Positions 47,401 through 56,165 of a DNA stretch of 60,975 nt are shown in pieces. This DNA comes from Flammeovirga aprica JL-4 (GTDB lineage Bacteria > Bacteroidota > Bacteroidia > Cytophagales > Flammeovirgaceae), in NCBI RefSeq assembly GCF_012844305.1, contig NZ_JABANE010000056.1, forward strand, positions 1 through 60,975. Reading direction: 5' to 3'. Each line of letters opens with the position of its first letter. Position 1 is the first letter of the stretch. The notes under the pieces were generated by a model. It had not been told where the DNA came from and did no database searches. It saw only the letters and a list, made by a program, of their open reading frames with translations. A program made the translations under genes and the position numbers.

Positions 47401-48509
47401 ATAACGTATTATGTTTCTCGATTGAGGTTTCTGGCAAAAGGTATAAAGAAGATGAGATGGACATGGCGTTTGATCAATTTTATCAAGGGAATAATGAAGA
47501 GACCATGTTTGATAATACAAGCATTGGTCTGAAGCTAGTCAAACAACTATTACAGCTCCATAAAGGAGAAATTAAAGTAGATTATAATCTGGATACAGGG
47601 TCTAAATTCATGGTAGAATTGCCTGTGCAAATTCCAGGAAATAAAGCTCAACTTCAGGAAGAAGTGATTGAAAATACACCTACTGTAGCATTAGAAGAAA
47701 GTAAACAGGAAGGGCAAGCAAAGTCAGATGCTAAAATCCTTCTTGTAGATGATAATGAAGGGATTAGAAAGCTTGTAGATCAATTGTTTGGTGAAAAATT
47801 CAATATGTTTTTTGCGGAAGATGGGGTTGAAGGGGAGAAGAAAGTACATGAAGTAGAGCCTGATATTTTGATTTTAGACGTCAATATGCCGAACATGAAT
47901 GGGTATGAATTGGCTGAAAAATTAAAAGCAGATGAAAGCACCCGTCACATTCCTATCATCTTTTTAACCGCTTTGATTGATGAAGACAGTAAGAAAAGAG
48001 CTTATGAAAAAGGAGGACAGCTGTATATCACAAAACCATTTTCTCCTCATATTCTTGAATTGCAACTGAATAGTATGTTGCATCAGAAATCTTTGGAAGA
48101 TGAGAAGAACATCAAGAAAATAATTCTAAGTCCGGAAAAGAAAAAATTCAAGACCAGAGATGAGGATTTTCTGCAAAGAGTACATCAAGTTTTAGAGGAG
48201 AATTATGGTGATGACCGATTTACCGTTGAAGATATTGCTGATGCCGTGAATATGTCTTATATCCAATTTTATAGAAAGTTTAAAGTACTGACCAATTTCA
48301 CAGCCAACGAATATTTAAGAGAGTACCGATTGGAAAAAGCGGCCTACCTCCTAGAGCATGATGAGTCACTTTCTCTGAGGGATATAGTTTTCAGTATTGG
48401 TCTTAATAGTCAATCTTACTTTACTACCGTCTTCAAAAAGAAATACGATGTGACCCCTTCAGTGTATAAAAAGAACAAGAAAAAAGAAAGGTTAGAGCAA
48501 GGTTTATAA
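44415..48509 (+). CDS. Hybrid two-component regulator with degraded ATP-binding site (HTCS 1)
   Basis: This 1364-residue one-piece sensor-regulator has a signal peptide, a two-part periplasmic beta-propeller (about 25-700, with repeats such as IWMGSPNGL, VLWVGTFGGGL and LWVSTDAGL), a Y_Y_Y domain (about 700-795) and a membrane helix (about 800-820). A HisKA domain (H859 in NISHEIRTPL), an HATPase region, a receiver (D1155) and an AraC-type DNA-binding domain (about 1255-1360) follow. The ATPase N box is intact (NLLSNAFKYT, N976), but G1 reads V1005-S-G-K-R1009 where D-x-G-x-G is expected, and G2 has S1036 for Gly. ATP use is therefore doubtful. The receiver and DNA-binding parts look intact. 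The regulator probably senses a galactan oligosaccharide and controls the locus. Confidence 0.93.
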   Translation: MLAYRLSFLLMLLSWQITFATSSKLHYFDKITNEDGLTMNTVNCLCQDENDFIWMGSPNGLIKFDGNEYSFFYHQPGDENSIFGNKVTHIFSDQPGILWIVTSMGVTTYNVDTNTFTEVKKINNHIIDTNGIKDILSDGSNNKWILTSMKLLLAESDSASFKVTNVALPFIEQANEKLITLRKVKNTYYLLTDKHLYSLYLEETNTFKVIEKIDCGNFGGTIFRQLYFDEANQMGYIAMDSALITFNLNFEKLKHMESIPYAAFTSKEQVVEVSKIIKKQDDIWIATATTGLLKYNVKSKIKQHYHKSPAHYALNSNTINDILVDASGVIWFATKYGGINLLNPHKKAFYGLTTDNTLTSNLVNCFLVDSKNRLWVGLFRKGLDVSEGAFELNQINQIKFRSVMQNTTIFSIKEINEQLFIATHRGLFIYDLETEQFIDIPNYPELIPAAYAIEEVNRNLLINSRGYLFLLHLDGKKVDAETPLNFECLNDRIEGIKPLTGPIVDQFLVDGDNGIYIGAGNGLYHFDTAFNKLTHYQSVKDDPNTLGNATVFSIHRSRDGVLWVGTFGGGLHKCIEKDNKIERFERYTTKDGLPNNAVYGILGDQDHGLWVSTDAGLTRFNTETKTFKNYSIFDGLLSNKFRRFAFYKDSFGTMFFGSINGIVVFNPSDIGPNTVAPKPQILKLKVRNELIEANQVYDNQVILTKPVYKTNHVTLPYDMNQISLELGATNYVNKDNAIFSYRLRGMDDAWIQKGAGQKMVNYSKLPSGNYIFEVKAINSNGVESEQIRSLKITIQNPWYLTWWACMVYIFIVLMIALVIYKYLSNVIVLNKKIIEEQKDQAHIKKINEAKLTFFTNISHEIRTPLTLVLSPLEKLTKDQRLAPELKHLVDEINVNGQQLLSLTNSLLDFRKLGKGELELKSTHQDIIPFIKKTAEAFLGYAKDKNIDYKILLKEKELYGWFDKAVLEKIIFNLLSNAFKYTAENGSITFDLKLKEDNVLCFSIEVSGKRYKEDEMDMAFDQFYQGNNEETMFDNTSIGLKLVKQLLQLHKGEIKVDYNLDTGSKFMVELPVQIPGNKAQLQEEVIENTPTVALEESKQEGQAKSDAKILLVDDNEGIRKLVDQLFGEKFNMFFAEDGVEGEKKVHEVEPDILILDVNMPNMNGYELAEKLKADESTRHIPIIFLTALIDEDSKKRAYEKGGQLYITKPFSPHILELQLNSMLHQKSLEDEKNIKKIILSPEKKKFKTRDEDFLQRVHQVLEENYGDDRFTVEDIADAVNMSYIQFYRKFKVLTNFTANEYLREYRLEKAAYLLEHDESLSLRDIVFSIGLNSQSYFTTVFKKKYDVTPSVYKKNKKKERLEQGL

Positions 48510-48705
48510 GCGTTGTATTATTACTCTAATCTTCTATCATTTAACCAAAAAGTGCTCTGTTTATAGCCTTATACCCCTTTTTTACTACTTCTTAAGAAAA
48601 AGATGCTTTTTTGAAAATTCCTAAAAAAGCTTTTAAGCTTGAAAATTCTAGATTGAAACACTTTACATAAAAACGTTGGCAAAAATTTTTAAATAAAGTG
48701 TGATA

Positions 48706-50085
48706 ATGAAAAGAAGAGTTATAGTGAGGTGCTGTGCCCTCTTGCTCATGGTGCTGGGGTGCAATAGTCAGATTTCAAAACAGGAAGTTGCACTGCTGGA
48801 GCAACCGAATATTATATTTATCTATACTGATGACTGGGGGTATGGAGACTTAGGATGTTATGGAAATACGGAAGTAAAAACGCCTAACATTGATCAGTTG
48901 GCAAAAGAAGGAAAAAGGTTTACACAATTTCATAATAGCAGTGGTGTTTGTTCGCCGAGCAGGGCTTCAATACTAACCGGACATTTTCCGGCAAGGCACA
49001 ATATTCACGGTACTTTTGAAAATAATGTGTTGAATACAGAAAGGGGCATGCCTAATTGGCTGGATGAAAAAACACCTTTTCTTTTGCCACGTATGATGCA
49101 AAATTTGGGGTATATCACAGCACATTTCGGCAAATGGGATCTTGGTAAATTACCTGATGGAGACTCCTCAACACCAAAGCCTAAAGATTATGGCTATGAT
49201 GAAGCAAGTGTATGGAATGGTAATGGCCCCATATGGAAAGGGGAGGAGGATACGCTTTGGGTGCAAAACTCAAGTAAGTTAGTCATCGACGAGGCAATAG
49301 ATTTCATACTCAGAAAGAAAAACCAAAAACCACTCTTTATCAATTTGTGGATGAAAGATCCACATAGGCCACTTATACCTTCTGATGAACAGAAGAAGGT
49401 ATATGATGGCTTCTCCAAAGAAAAAGAAACATATTATGCTGTACTTTCTGAGGCTGATAAACATATAGGCAGATTGATGAAAGTATTGGAAGAACTACAT
49501 TTAAGAGAAAATACTATTTTAATTTTCAGTAGTGATAATGGCCCTGCAAATTATGATGTAGCCAAAACCGCCGGAAGTACTGCAGGCTTAAGAGGCCGTA
49601 TGTTAGATACTTTTCAAGGAGGAATCAACGTACCTTTTATTATCAGCTGGCCTGGTCATGTAAAGCAAGGAGCAGTGGATTCTACAAGTGTACTTTCTGG
49701 TGTAGATATATTGCCTACGTTCTGTGAGTTAGGTGGAATGGAGGAATTGCCTGAAGCTTATCAAGCGGATGGTGAAAGCTTTGCTTCGGTTTTTGAAAAC
49801 AGGACCTTCAATAGAACAAAACCTCTTTTTTGGGATTGGAGATTTTCGGTGCCCACAGAAGATCAAAATGATACGCATTGGGTTGCGAATGCGGTCCGTT
49901 ATGGAGATTGGAAATTGCTGGTAGATGAGGAAAATAAAAGGCAGGAGTTGTATCATCTTACCGAAGACAGGTTTGAACAACATAACCTTGCAGACAAAAA
50001 TGAGTACATGACAAAAAAACTTTCTGAAAAATTACAACAATGGAAAGAAACTTTGCCATATTACACTCAAAAGGTACCCTTGTAG
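48706..50085 (+). CDS. S1-type sulfatase, lipoprotein
   Basis: From the ATG at 48706 the product has 459 residues; an in-frame GTG two codons earlier (48700) is less likely. The lipobox VLGC (Cys19) indicates a lipoprotein. Motifs are YTDDWGYGDLG (D42, D43), VCSPSR with C82, GKWDLGK (Asp where other copies have His or Gly), and SSDNGPANYD (about 270-280). The changes around the active-site Lys and the end of the metal motif suggest an S1 subfamily different from the others in this window. It lies between the two hybrid regulators, 196 bases after the first and 81 bases before the second. Confidence 0.94.
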   Translation: MKRRVIVRCCALLLMVLGCNSQISKQEVALLEQPNIIFIYTDDWGYGDLGCYGNTEVKTPNIDQLAKEGKRFTQFHNSSGVCSPSRASILTGHFPARHNIHGTFENNVLNTERGMPNWLDEKTPFLLPRMMQNLGYITAHFGKWDLGKLPDGDSSTPKPKDYGYDEASVWNGNGPIWKGEEDTLWVQNSSKLVIDEAIDFILRKKNQKPLFINLWMKDPHRPLIPSDEQKKVYDGFSKEKETYYAVLSEADKHIGRLMKVLEELHLRENTILIFSSDNGPANYDVAKTAGSTAGLRGRMLDTFQGGINVPFIISWPGHVKQGAVDSTSVLSGVDILPTFCELGGMEELPEAYQADGESFASVFENRTFNRTKPLFWDWRFSVPTEDQNDTHWVANAVRYGDWKLLVDEENKRQELYHLTEDRFEQHNLADKNEYMTKKLSEKLQQWKETLPYYTQKVPL

Positions 50086-50166
50086 TTAAACCATAATAAT
50101 TTTCGAAGGTGATTTAACGCTGACAGCGGCATAATTTTATTTTTTCAACTTACTATCATATTCAAT

Positions 50167-53100
50167 ATGTTTTCAAGAAAATTATGTATTCTTTTTACCG
50201 TTTTTACTCTTTCAATAAGTTCTGTTTTTTCCCAGAATTTTTTTGAACGAATTAATGATAAAGATGGGCTTAATCAAAATACAATAATTGACATTCACCA
50301 AGATAAATCAGGGTTTATTTGGATGGGTACACCCAACGGTTTGATCCGATATGATGGCAATAAGTTTATTTCCTATAACAATCAGCCCGGTGATGAAACA
50401 TCAATTATCGGAAATACAGTCAATTTTATTTATGATAATGGAGAGAGTCTATGGTTAGAAACCAATGATGGGTTCTCAGTTTATTCTTTTGCTCACAATT
50501 CCTTCTCAGAGATAAAAGAGTTTTCAAAATACATCAAAAAGGGACATAAAGTAAGAGCGATCATTCCACTGGCTGATCAGACAAAATGGATGGTTACTTC
50601 TAAAGGGATTTTACGGATAAAAGAAATAGGAAATACTTATAAAGTTACAGAAGTAGATCTCAGCAGTATTTTGACCAATAATGATCATCCTATTCTGTCA
50701 GTACAGAACCATAATAACAGGTTTTATATGTGTACGTCTCAGGAGCTTTATATTTTTGATAGGGTAGAAGCAGGTACATTAAAACTGATAGAAGTAATTC
50801 ATAAAGACACTTATCATCTGAATTGGTTTATTGAGCTGACATTAGATCAGGAAAATGAAAAGCTGTACGTCACAGGTAGAAAAAGTCTTTTAGCGTTTGA
50901 TATCAGCTGGGAAAAGGCAAAACTTTTGAAATTAGATTTTTTTGATGAGCATTTTAAAAGGTATGATGTAGGAGCGATTACAACTTCCGTAAAAGACCAT
51001 GAAGGTAATTTATGGATAGGGATGCGTAATGGAGGAGCAATGAAGTACAATACCAAAACCTTTAAAAAACAGTTTTATGTCAATTCTGATAACCCCAAAA
51101 GCATCAGCAGTAATATTATTTTGGATATTATGATAGACCGTTTTGGGACTATTTGGTTTGGAACGGGACTAGGAGGTGTGAGTATTCTGAACACTCATCA
51201 AAGATTATTTTATACCTTATCTAATACAACGAAGATAGAGAAGTCTTTATCATCTAACAGAATCAGCAGTAGTCTTGTGGACTCAAAAGGGCACCTTTGG
51301 GCAGGTACATTTCAGAGTGGCATCAATAGAAGTAAAGAACAATTCAGCCTAGCTAATATTGATGAATTGTCTTTTGAATATTTTATTGAGCAGGCCCAAA
51401 TTTTTGATATCATTGAATGCAATGAGCAGATTTTTATCGGAACCAATAAAGGACTTTATATTTATGATCTGAACAGCGAAAGATTGATTTCCCCTAAAAA
51501 TCAGCCCCCATATTTAAAGAATATCAATAGTTTTGAAAAGCTCGATGATAAGTTAATTTTTTATGCCAATGGAAAACTTTTAGCACTTCATTTACAAAAG
51601 AAAATCACCTCAGAAAAGAAGCTTTCTTTTGAAGATATTGGTGCTAAAATTGTCAACTTCAGTGTACTCAATAATATACAGGTCAATCAAATTTATAATG
51701 ATGGTGTCAAAGGAATTCTCTTGGCCACAGATCAAGGATTATTTCATTTAGATACTACTTTCACTTACCTCACGCAATATAAAACCAATGTAAAAGATAA
51801 TACTTCTATTGGAGCAAATAGAATATTATCAATTTATCGTAGTCAAAAGAACGAATTGTGGATTGGTACTTTTGGTGGAGGACTGAACCTAGCGATTGAG
51901 AAAGAGAATAAGATTGACGGTTTCAGTAGAATTACAAAGAAAGACGGTCTTTTGGATAATATGGTATATGGTATACTTGAAGATAAAGAAGGGAATATCT
52001 GGTTGACTAATAATAATGGTGTTACAAAATATAATGCTAAAGAAAAGCAATTGAAAGTTTTCAATAATTCAGTCGAGTTATTGGCCAATAACATGCAGAA
52101 AGGGGTGTTTTTTAAAGACAAGTATGGCATTATGTTTTTTACAACTTTAAAAGGTCTCACGGTTTTTAATCCCATGGATATCAAACCTATTCCTTTTGCT
52201 CCCTTGCCTCAGATCACTCAATTTAAAGTAAGAAACGAGGTCATTGAACCTAATAAAAAATATGATGGTGAAATCCTGCTGAATACATCAATTGATAGAG
52301 CATCCAAAATTGTATTACCCAGTGATATGAATCAGATTATTTTGGAAGTAGGGACAATTTTTAATGGAGGAAGAAATAATATCAAATATGCATACCGCTT
52401 AAAGGGGGTAGACGATGACTGGGTGATGAAAGATTTTAAGCAAAGAGAGATCAGTTATGCAGGTCTTTCTCCAGGAAAATATCAATTAGAAATTAAAGGC
52501 TACAATGGTGATGGAATGGAAAGTGAGACGGTAAAAACACTTACGATCATCATAGAACACCCTTGGTACGCCAACAATTATGCGTATACTGTCTATCTGC
52601 TATTGCTTTTCTTGCTGTGCTTTATCTGCTTTACATATTTCACGAAAATGTGGAAACTAAAACAAAAAGTAAGAAAGGAACAGCGTGATAAAAAACACTT
52701 GAAGGAAATCAACGAAGCCAAGCTTACTTTCTTTACCAATGTGAGTCATGAGTTAAGAACTCCGCTGACCTTGATTCTAACGCCCTTAGAAAAGTTGGCG
52801 TATGATGACCGGTTAGATGATGATCTGAAAGGTTATGTACAGAACATCAATAAAAACGGGCAAAGACTGATGAGTTTGACCAATTCTCTAATTGATTTCA
52901 AGCAAAACGGGAAAGATGATTTTGAGATTAATCTTACAGAACAAAACATTATTCCATTTATTAAGAAAACTACCAATGCTTTTCAGGATTATTCTAAAGA
53001 TAAAAATATCACTTTTAAAGTAGACCTGAATAAAAACGATATCATCGGTCAGTTTGATCAGGTTTTATTGGAAAGAATCATTTTCAACCTGCTTTCAAAT

Positions 53101-54225
53101 GCATTTAAATACACAGAAAATGGAGGTGAAGTATCCTTTTCTGCACATCAAGTGAAAGGAGATTTAGTGTTTAAAATTCAGGATACAGGTATTGGTATTG
53201 ATGAGGGAAAACTAGATCATATTTTTGATAACTTCTACAAAGCCAATAATATGGAAACTGTTTTTGGCAGTAGTGGTATCGGTCTGTTTTTGGTGAAACA
53301 GCTTGTGGATTTGCATGATGGAGAAATCAAAGTAGACAGTAAAATCCATAAAGGAACTACTTTTACGGTGAGAATACCAGTATTGGGTTATGATGAAAAT
53401 CGAAAGGCATTTGATCAGAGAACGGAAGAACCTGTACCGCTACTTTCTGCTATTGATGAAGGCAAACCAAAAATTCTGTTAGTAGAAGACAATGCAGAAT
53501 TGAGGAAAATGATTTACGAGTTATTTAAAAGTAAATACCAATTATACTTGGCTGAAAATGGTGTAGAAGGGTATGATTTAGCAGTAGAAGTAGCACCAGA
53601 TCTTGTGATTTTGGATGTCAATATGCCGAAAATGAATGGCTATGAACTGGCCGATAAATTGAAAGGAAATTATGCTACTAATCATATCCCAATGATCTTC
53701 CTTACGGCGATGGTGGACTTTGAAAGCAAGAAAAAAATCTTTGAAAAAGGCGGACAGGTGCATATTGGTAAACCATTTTCTCCTTATGTTTTAGAACTTC
53801 AGGTTGATAACCTTATCAAGCAGAAAAAGGATGGTATTACTAAATTGAAACAGGACATTAAGAGTAATCCGAAGAAAGAACAACAGCTCACAGAGGATGA
53901 AAAGTGGTTGAAAGGAGTACAGAAAATAATGGAGGAGAATTACGGTGAAAATAAGTACGGCGTAAAATCCTTGGCTGAATCTTTAGACATGAATTACGTG
54001 CAGTTTTATTCTAAGTTTAAAGAGATCACCGGACAAAGCCCCATCGAATATTTGAAACTTTTCAGATTAAAAAAAGCAGAGCACCTTTTCAAAAATGATG
54101 ATGGTCTGTCTGTACGAGAAGTCATTTATCAGGTAGGTTTTAAAAGTTCATCTTACTTCACTCATATCTTCAAAGATGAGTATAAAATGACACCAACGCA
54201 GTTCAAGAAAATGCATTCAAATTAA
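50167..54225 (+). CDS. Hybrid two-component regulator, intact kinase (HTCS 2)
   Basis: This 1352-residue paralogue of HTCS 1 has the same order: signal peptide, beta-propeller sensor (about 23-700, with IWMGTPNGLIRYDG and LWIGTFGGGLN), Y_Y_Y domain, membrane helix (about 805-825), HisKA (H861 in VSHELRTPL), HATPase, receiver (D1150 in LDVNMPKMNG) and AraC-type helix-turn-helix (about 1245-1350). Here the ATP site is complete: N box NLLSNAFKYT, G1 D1006-T-G-I-G and G2 SSGIGLFLVKQL. It should autophosphorylate when the sensor binds its oligosaccharide ligand and then activate PUL genes. The two regulators are close enough in sequence to be duplicates. A terminator-like hairpin follows the gene. 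Confidence 0.96.
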   Translation: MFSRKLCILFTVFTLSISSVFSQNFFERINDKDGLNQNTIIDIHQDKSGFIWMGTPNGLIRYDGNKFISYNNQPGDETSIIGNTVNFIYDNGESLWLETNDGFSVYSFAHNSFSEIKEFSKYIKKGHKVRAIIPLADQTKWMVTSKGILRIKEIGNTYKVTEVDLSSILTNNDHPILSVQNHNNRFYMCTSQELYIFDRVEAGTLKLIEVIHKDTYHLNWFIELTLDQENEKLYVTGRKSLLAFDISWEKAKLLKLDFFDEHFKRYDVGAITTSVKDHEGNLWIGMRNGGAMKYNTKTFKKQFYVNSDNPKSISSNIILDIMIDRFGTIWFGTGLGGVSILNTHQRLFYTLSNTTKIEKSLSSNRISSSLVDSKGHLWAGTFQSGINRSKEQFSLANIDELSFEYFIEQAQIFDIIECNEQIFIGTNKGLYIYDLNSERLISPKNQPPYLKNINSFEKLDDKLIFYANGKLLALHLQKKITSEKKLSFEDIGAKIVNFSVLNNIQVNQIYNDGVKGILLATDQGLFHLDTTFTYLTQYKTNVKDNTSIGANRILSIYRSQKNELWIGTFGGGLNLAIEKENKIDGFSRITKKDGLLDNMVYGILEDKEGNIWLTNNNGVTKYNAKEKQLKVFNNSVELLANNMQKGVFFKDKYGIMFFTTLKGLTVFNPMDIKPIPFAPLPQITQFKVRNEVIEPNKKYDGEILLNTSIDRASKIVLPSDMNQIILEVGTIFNGGRNNIKYAYRLKGVDDDWVMKDFKQREISYAGLSPGKYQLEIKGYNGDGMESETVKTLTIIIEHPWYANNYAYTVYLLLLFLLCFICFTYFTKMWKLKQKVRKEQRDKKHLKEINEAKLTFFTNVSHELRTPLTLILTPLEKLAYDDRLDDDLKGYVQNINKNGQRLMSLTNSLIDFKQNGKDDFEINLTEQNIIPFIKKTTNAFQDYSKDKNITFKVDLNKNDIIGQFDQVLLERIIFNLLSNAFKYTENGGEVSFSAHQVKGDLVFKIQDTGIGIDEGKLDHIFDNFYKANNMETVFGSSGIGLFLVKQLVDLHDGEIKVDSKIHKGTTFTVRIPVLGYDENRKAFDQRTEEPVPLLSAIDEGKPKILLVEDNAELRKMIYELFKSKYQLYLAENGVEGYDLAVEVAPDLVILDVNMPKMNGYELADKLKGNYATNHIPMIFLTAMVDFESKKKIFEKGGQVHIGKPFSPYVLELQVDNLIKQKKDGITKLKQDIKSNPKKEQQLTEDEKWLKGVQKIMEENYGENKYGVKSLAESLDMNYVQFYSKFKEITGQSPIEYLKLFRLKKAEHLFKNDDGLSVREVIYQVGFKSSSYFTHIFKDEYKMTPTQFKKMHSN

Positions 54226-54263
54226 GTTATTGAATATTTATAATAAGTTAGGTAATCATTTAG

Positions 54264-54300
54264 CAGGGACGTTTTTTACAGAAGCGTCCCTGTAATTGTT
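54264..54300 (+). terminator. Terminator-like hairpin after HTCS 2
   Basis: CAGGGACG (54264-54271) pairs with CGTCCCTG (54285-54292), followed by TAATTGTTTT. It resembles the GGACGTT-type palindromes found in other gaps. The remaining gap to 54637 is AT-rich with no gene. Confidence 0.6.
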
Positions 54301-54637
54301 TTATATCAATAGTATGATTCACGCCCATCAAAATTTATCCTTTTCACTCTTATTCTAAACCAATTATTAGTTTCTATTTCTTTAGTTTAATATTCATTTT
54401 TTATCTTTTTTATTTATTTAAAATGTTGATATTTAATGTTTTGTGTTTGGTAAATAAAAAGATGTCAATTTGAAAAATATAAGAAAAAGGTCCTGGAGAT
54501 GAATTGTTAGTTTTACGTTAAATAACAGCAATTATACAGCCTCTATTTAAGTAGCGACTCATGGAGTTATTGGAGAAGAAGATGAAGAAATGAAATTATT
54601 TAATACTTGAATAGAAGGAGCAAACGACACTTTTTAT

Positions 54638-56152
54638 ATGAAAAAATTATTACTACTTTTTTTGCATTCAATACTGATTGTAGGGACAGCAAATCAATTA
54701 TTAGCAAATAACATTCAGATCACTTCACTGAGTGTTGGTGACAGGACAGCAGAGCAGAAGTTACCTTTGAGTTTTACAATATCATGGGATAACGCTTGGA
54801 GGGTGGACAATGGACAGAATAACTGGGATGCGGCATGGATTTTTGTAAAGTACAGAAATCATAATCAGGAATATTGGCAACATGCTTCCTTGTCCTTTGG
54901 ATCGGGGCATTCAGTAACTGCTACGCAGGGAGCAATCGGGGGGATCATAGAAAGTAGTGATGATACAGGTTCGGGACAATCGAAAGGAGTTTTTTTATAT
55001 AGTTCATCAAGCATAAGTCAGCAAACAGTGTCTTATGATGTGACGTTGGAGTGGGATTATGGTTTTGATGCACAGGGTGACGGAGATACATTTGATATAC
55101 ATGTATATGCTATAGAGATGGTCTATGTACCAAAAGGACAGTTTTATTTAGGTTCAGGAAGTACGTTAGCCAATTATGAAACAGACCCTTTTTATACACA
55201 TGATGGAGGAAGTCTTTCTAGTACAACAACGCCTTATTTAGTACTTTCTGAAGAGGCGATTACAGTAGGAACTTCTTCGGGAGATCTTTACTACAATTTA
55301 GATGGCACAGATACGGGTGATTTGCAAGATGGTACTATACCGGCTTCTTTTCCTAAAGGATATGAAAGTTTTTACTGTATGAAATATGAGATTACACAAG
55401 GGCAATACGCAAGTTTTTTGAACACCTTGTCTAGTGATCAGATCAGTAACAATTATAATGATAAAGCCGTATGGAGGGAAAACTTAATTTATGATGCAGG
55501 AGCAGGAGAATACAGCAGTACTACGCCTTCATTCGCTCAAAACTTTCTGGAACATCCTTATGCTATGAACTATATGGACTGGTCGGCGTTGCGACCTATG
55601 ACAGAATTGGAGTTTGAAAAAGCGTGCAGGGGTACATTGTTGGTCGTAGAAAATGAATTTGCATGGGGCACAAGTAATATCAATGCCACTGTTTATGGGA
55701 CATCAGGAAGTGGTGATAGCGAGGAAGTGACCAACTATAATAATGCTAGCGGTAATGCCAATTATGTCACTGTAAATAGTACCATCAGTGGGGTAACGAG
55801 AGTAGGTGTTTTTGCGAGTAATGCAGACAATACAGGAAGAGAAACTGCCGGTGCTTCTTATTACGGTATTATGGATTTGAGTGGCAATGTTTATGAAACG
55901 GTCATACCGGTCAGCACATCAGAGGGCAGAAGTTATGATGGATCACATGGAGATGGTATGTTGAATGCCTTCGGAATTTATAATCAATCAGGATGGCCGT
56001 CATCTTCTAGTACAGGCAGTATTGGTGGCAGAGGCGGTGCTTTTAATACAAGTCAGAATGAGTTGAGAGTTTCGAACCGAGTGAATATTGCAAAAGATTT
56101 CAGCACACTAAGATTTTTGCTTGGAGGAAGAGGCGTAAGAACTGCTCCTTAA
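54638..56152 (+). CDS. FGE/SUMF1-fold secreted protein lacking catalytic cysteines
   Basis: A signal peptide (to about residue 24, LLAN) is followed by a beta-sandwich-like N-terminal region (about 28-165) and a formylglycine-generating-enzyme (SUMF1-type) fold (about 168-504), with YCMKYEITQGQYASFLN, PMTELEFEKACRG, YGIMDLSGNVYE and a C-terminal GGRGVR. The paired cysteines that do the chemistry in genuine FGE (in the R-x-G-G-S...C-x4-C region) are absent: the matching region reads GGRGGAFNTSQNELRVSNR. It is thus unlikely to activate the sulfatases and probably has a structural or binding role, as in other secreted SUMF1-fold proteins of this phylum. It is followed after 10 bases by a T9SS protein gene, so the two are co-transcribed. 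Confidence 0.85.
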   Translation: MKKLLLLFLHSILIVGTANQLLANNIQITSLSVGDRTAEQKLPLSFTISWDNAWRVDNGQNNWDAAWIFVKYRNHNQEYWQHASLSFGSGHSVTATQGAIGGIIESSDDTGSGQSKGVFLYSSSSISQQTVSYDVTLEWDYGFDAQGDGDTFDIHVYAIEMVYVPKGQFYLGSGSTLANYETDPFYTHDGGSLSSTTTPYLVLSEEAITVGTSSGDLYYNLDGTDTGDLQDGTIPASFPKGYESFYCMKYEITQGQYASFLNTLSSDQISNNYNDKAVWRENLIYDAGAGEYSSTTPSFAQNFLEHPYAMNYMDWSALRPMTELEFEKACRGTLLVVENEFAWGTSNINATVYGTSGSGDSEEVTNYNNASGNANYVTVNSTISGVTRVGVFASNADNTGRETAGASYYGIMDLSGNVYETVIPVSTSEGRSYDGSHGDGMLNAFGIYNQSGWPSSSSTGSIGGRGGAFNTSQNELRVSNRVNIAKDFSTLRFLLGGRGVRTAP

Positions 56153-56165
56153 ACAGTATTCCATG

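Noticed and set aside
54638..56152. Annotation as the sulfatase-activating formylglycine-generating enzyme
   Set aside because: The catalytic cysteine pair is absent and the protein carries a signal peptide, so only the fold is supported.
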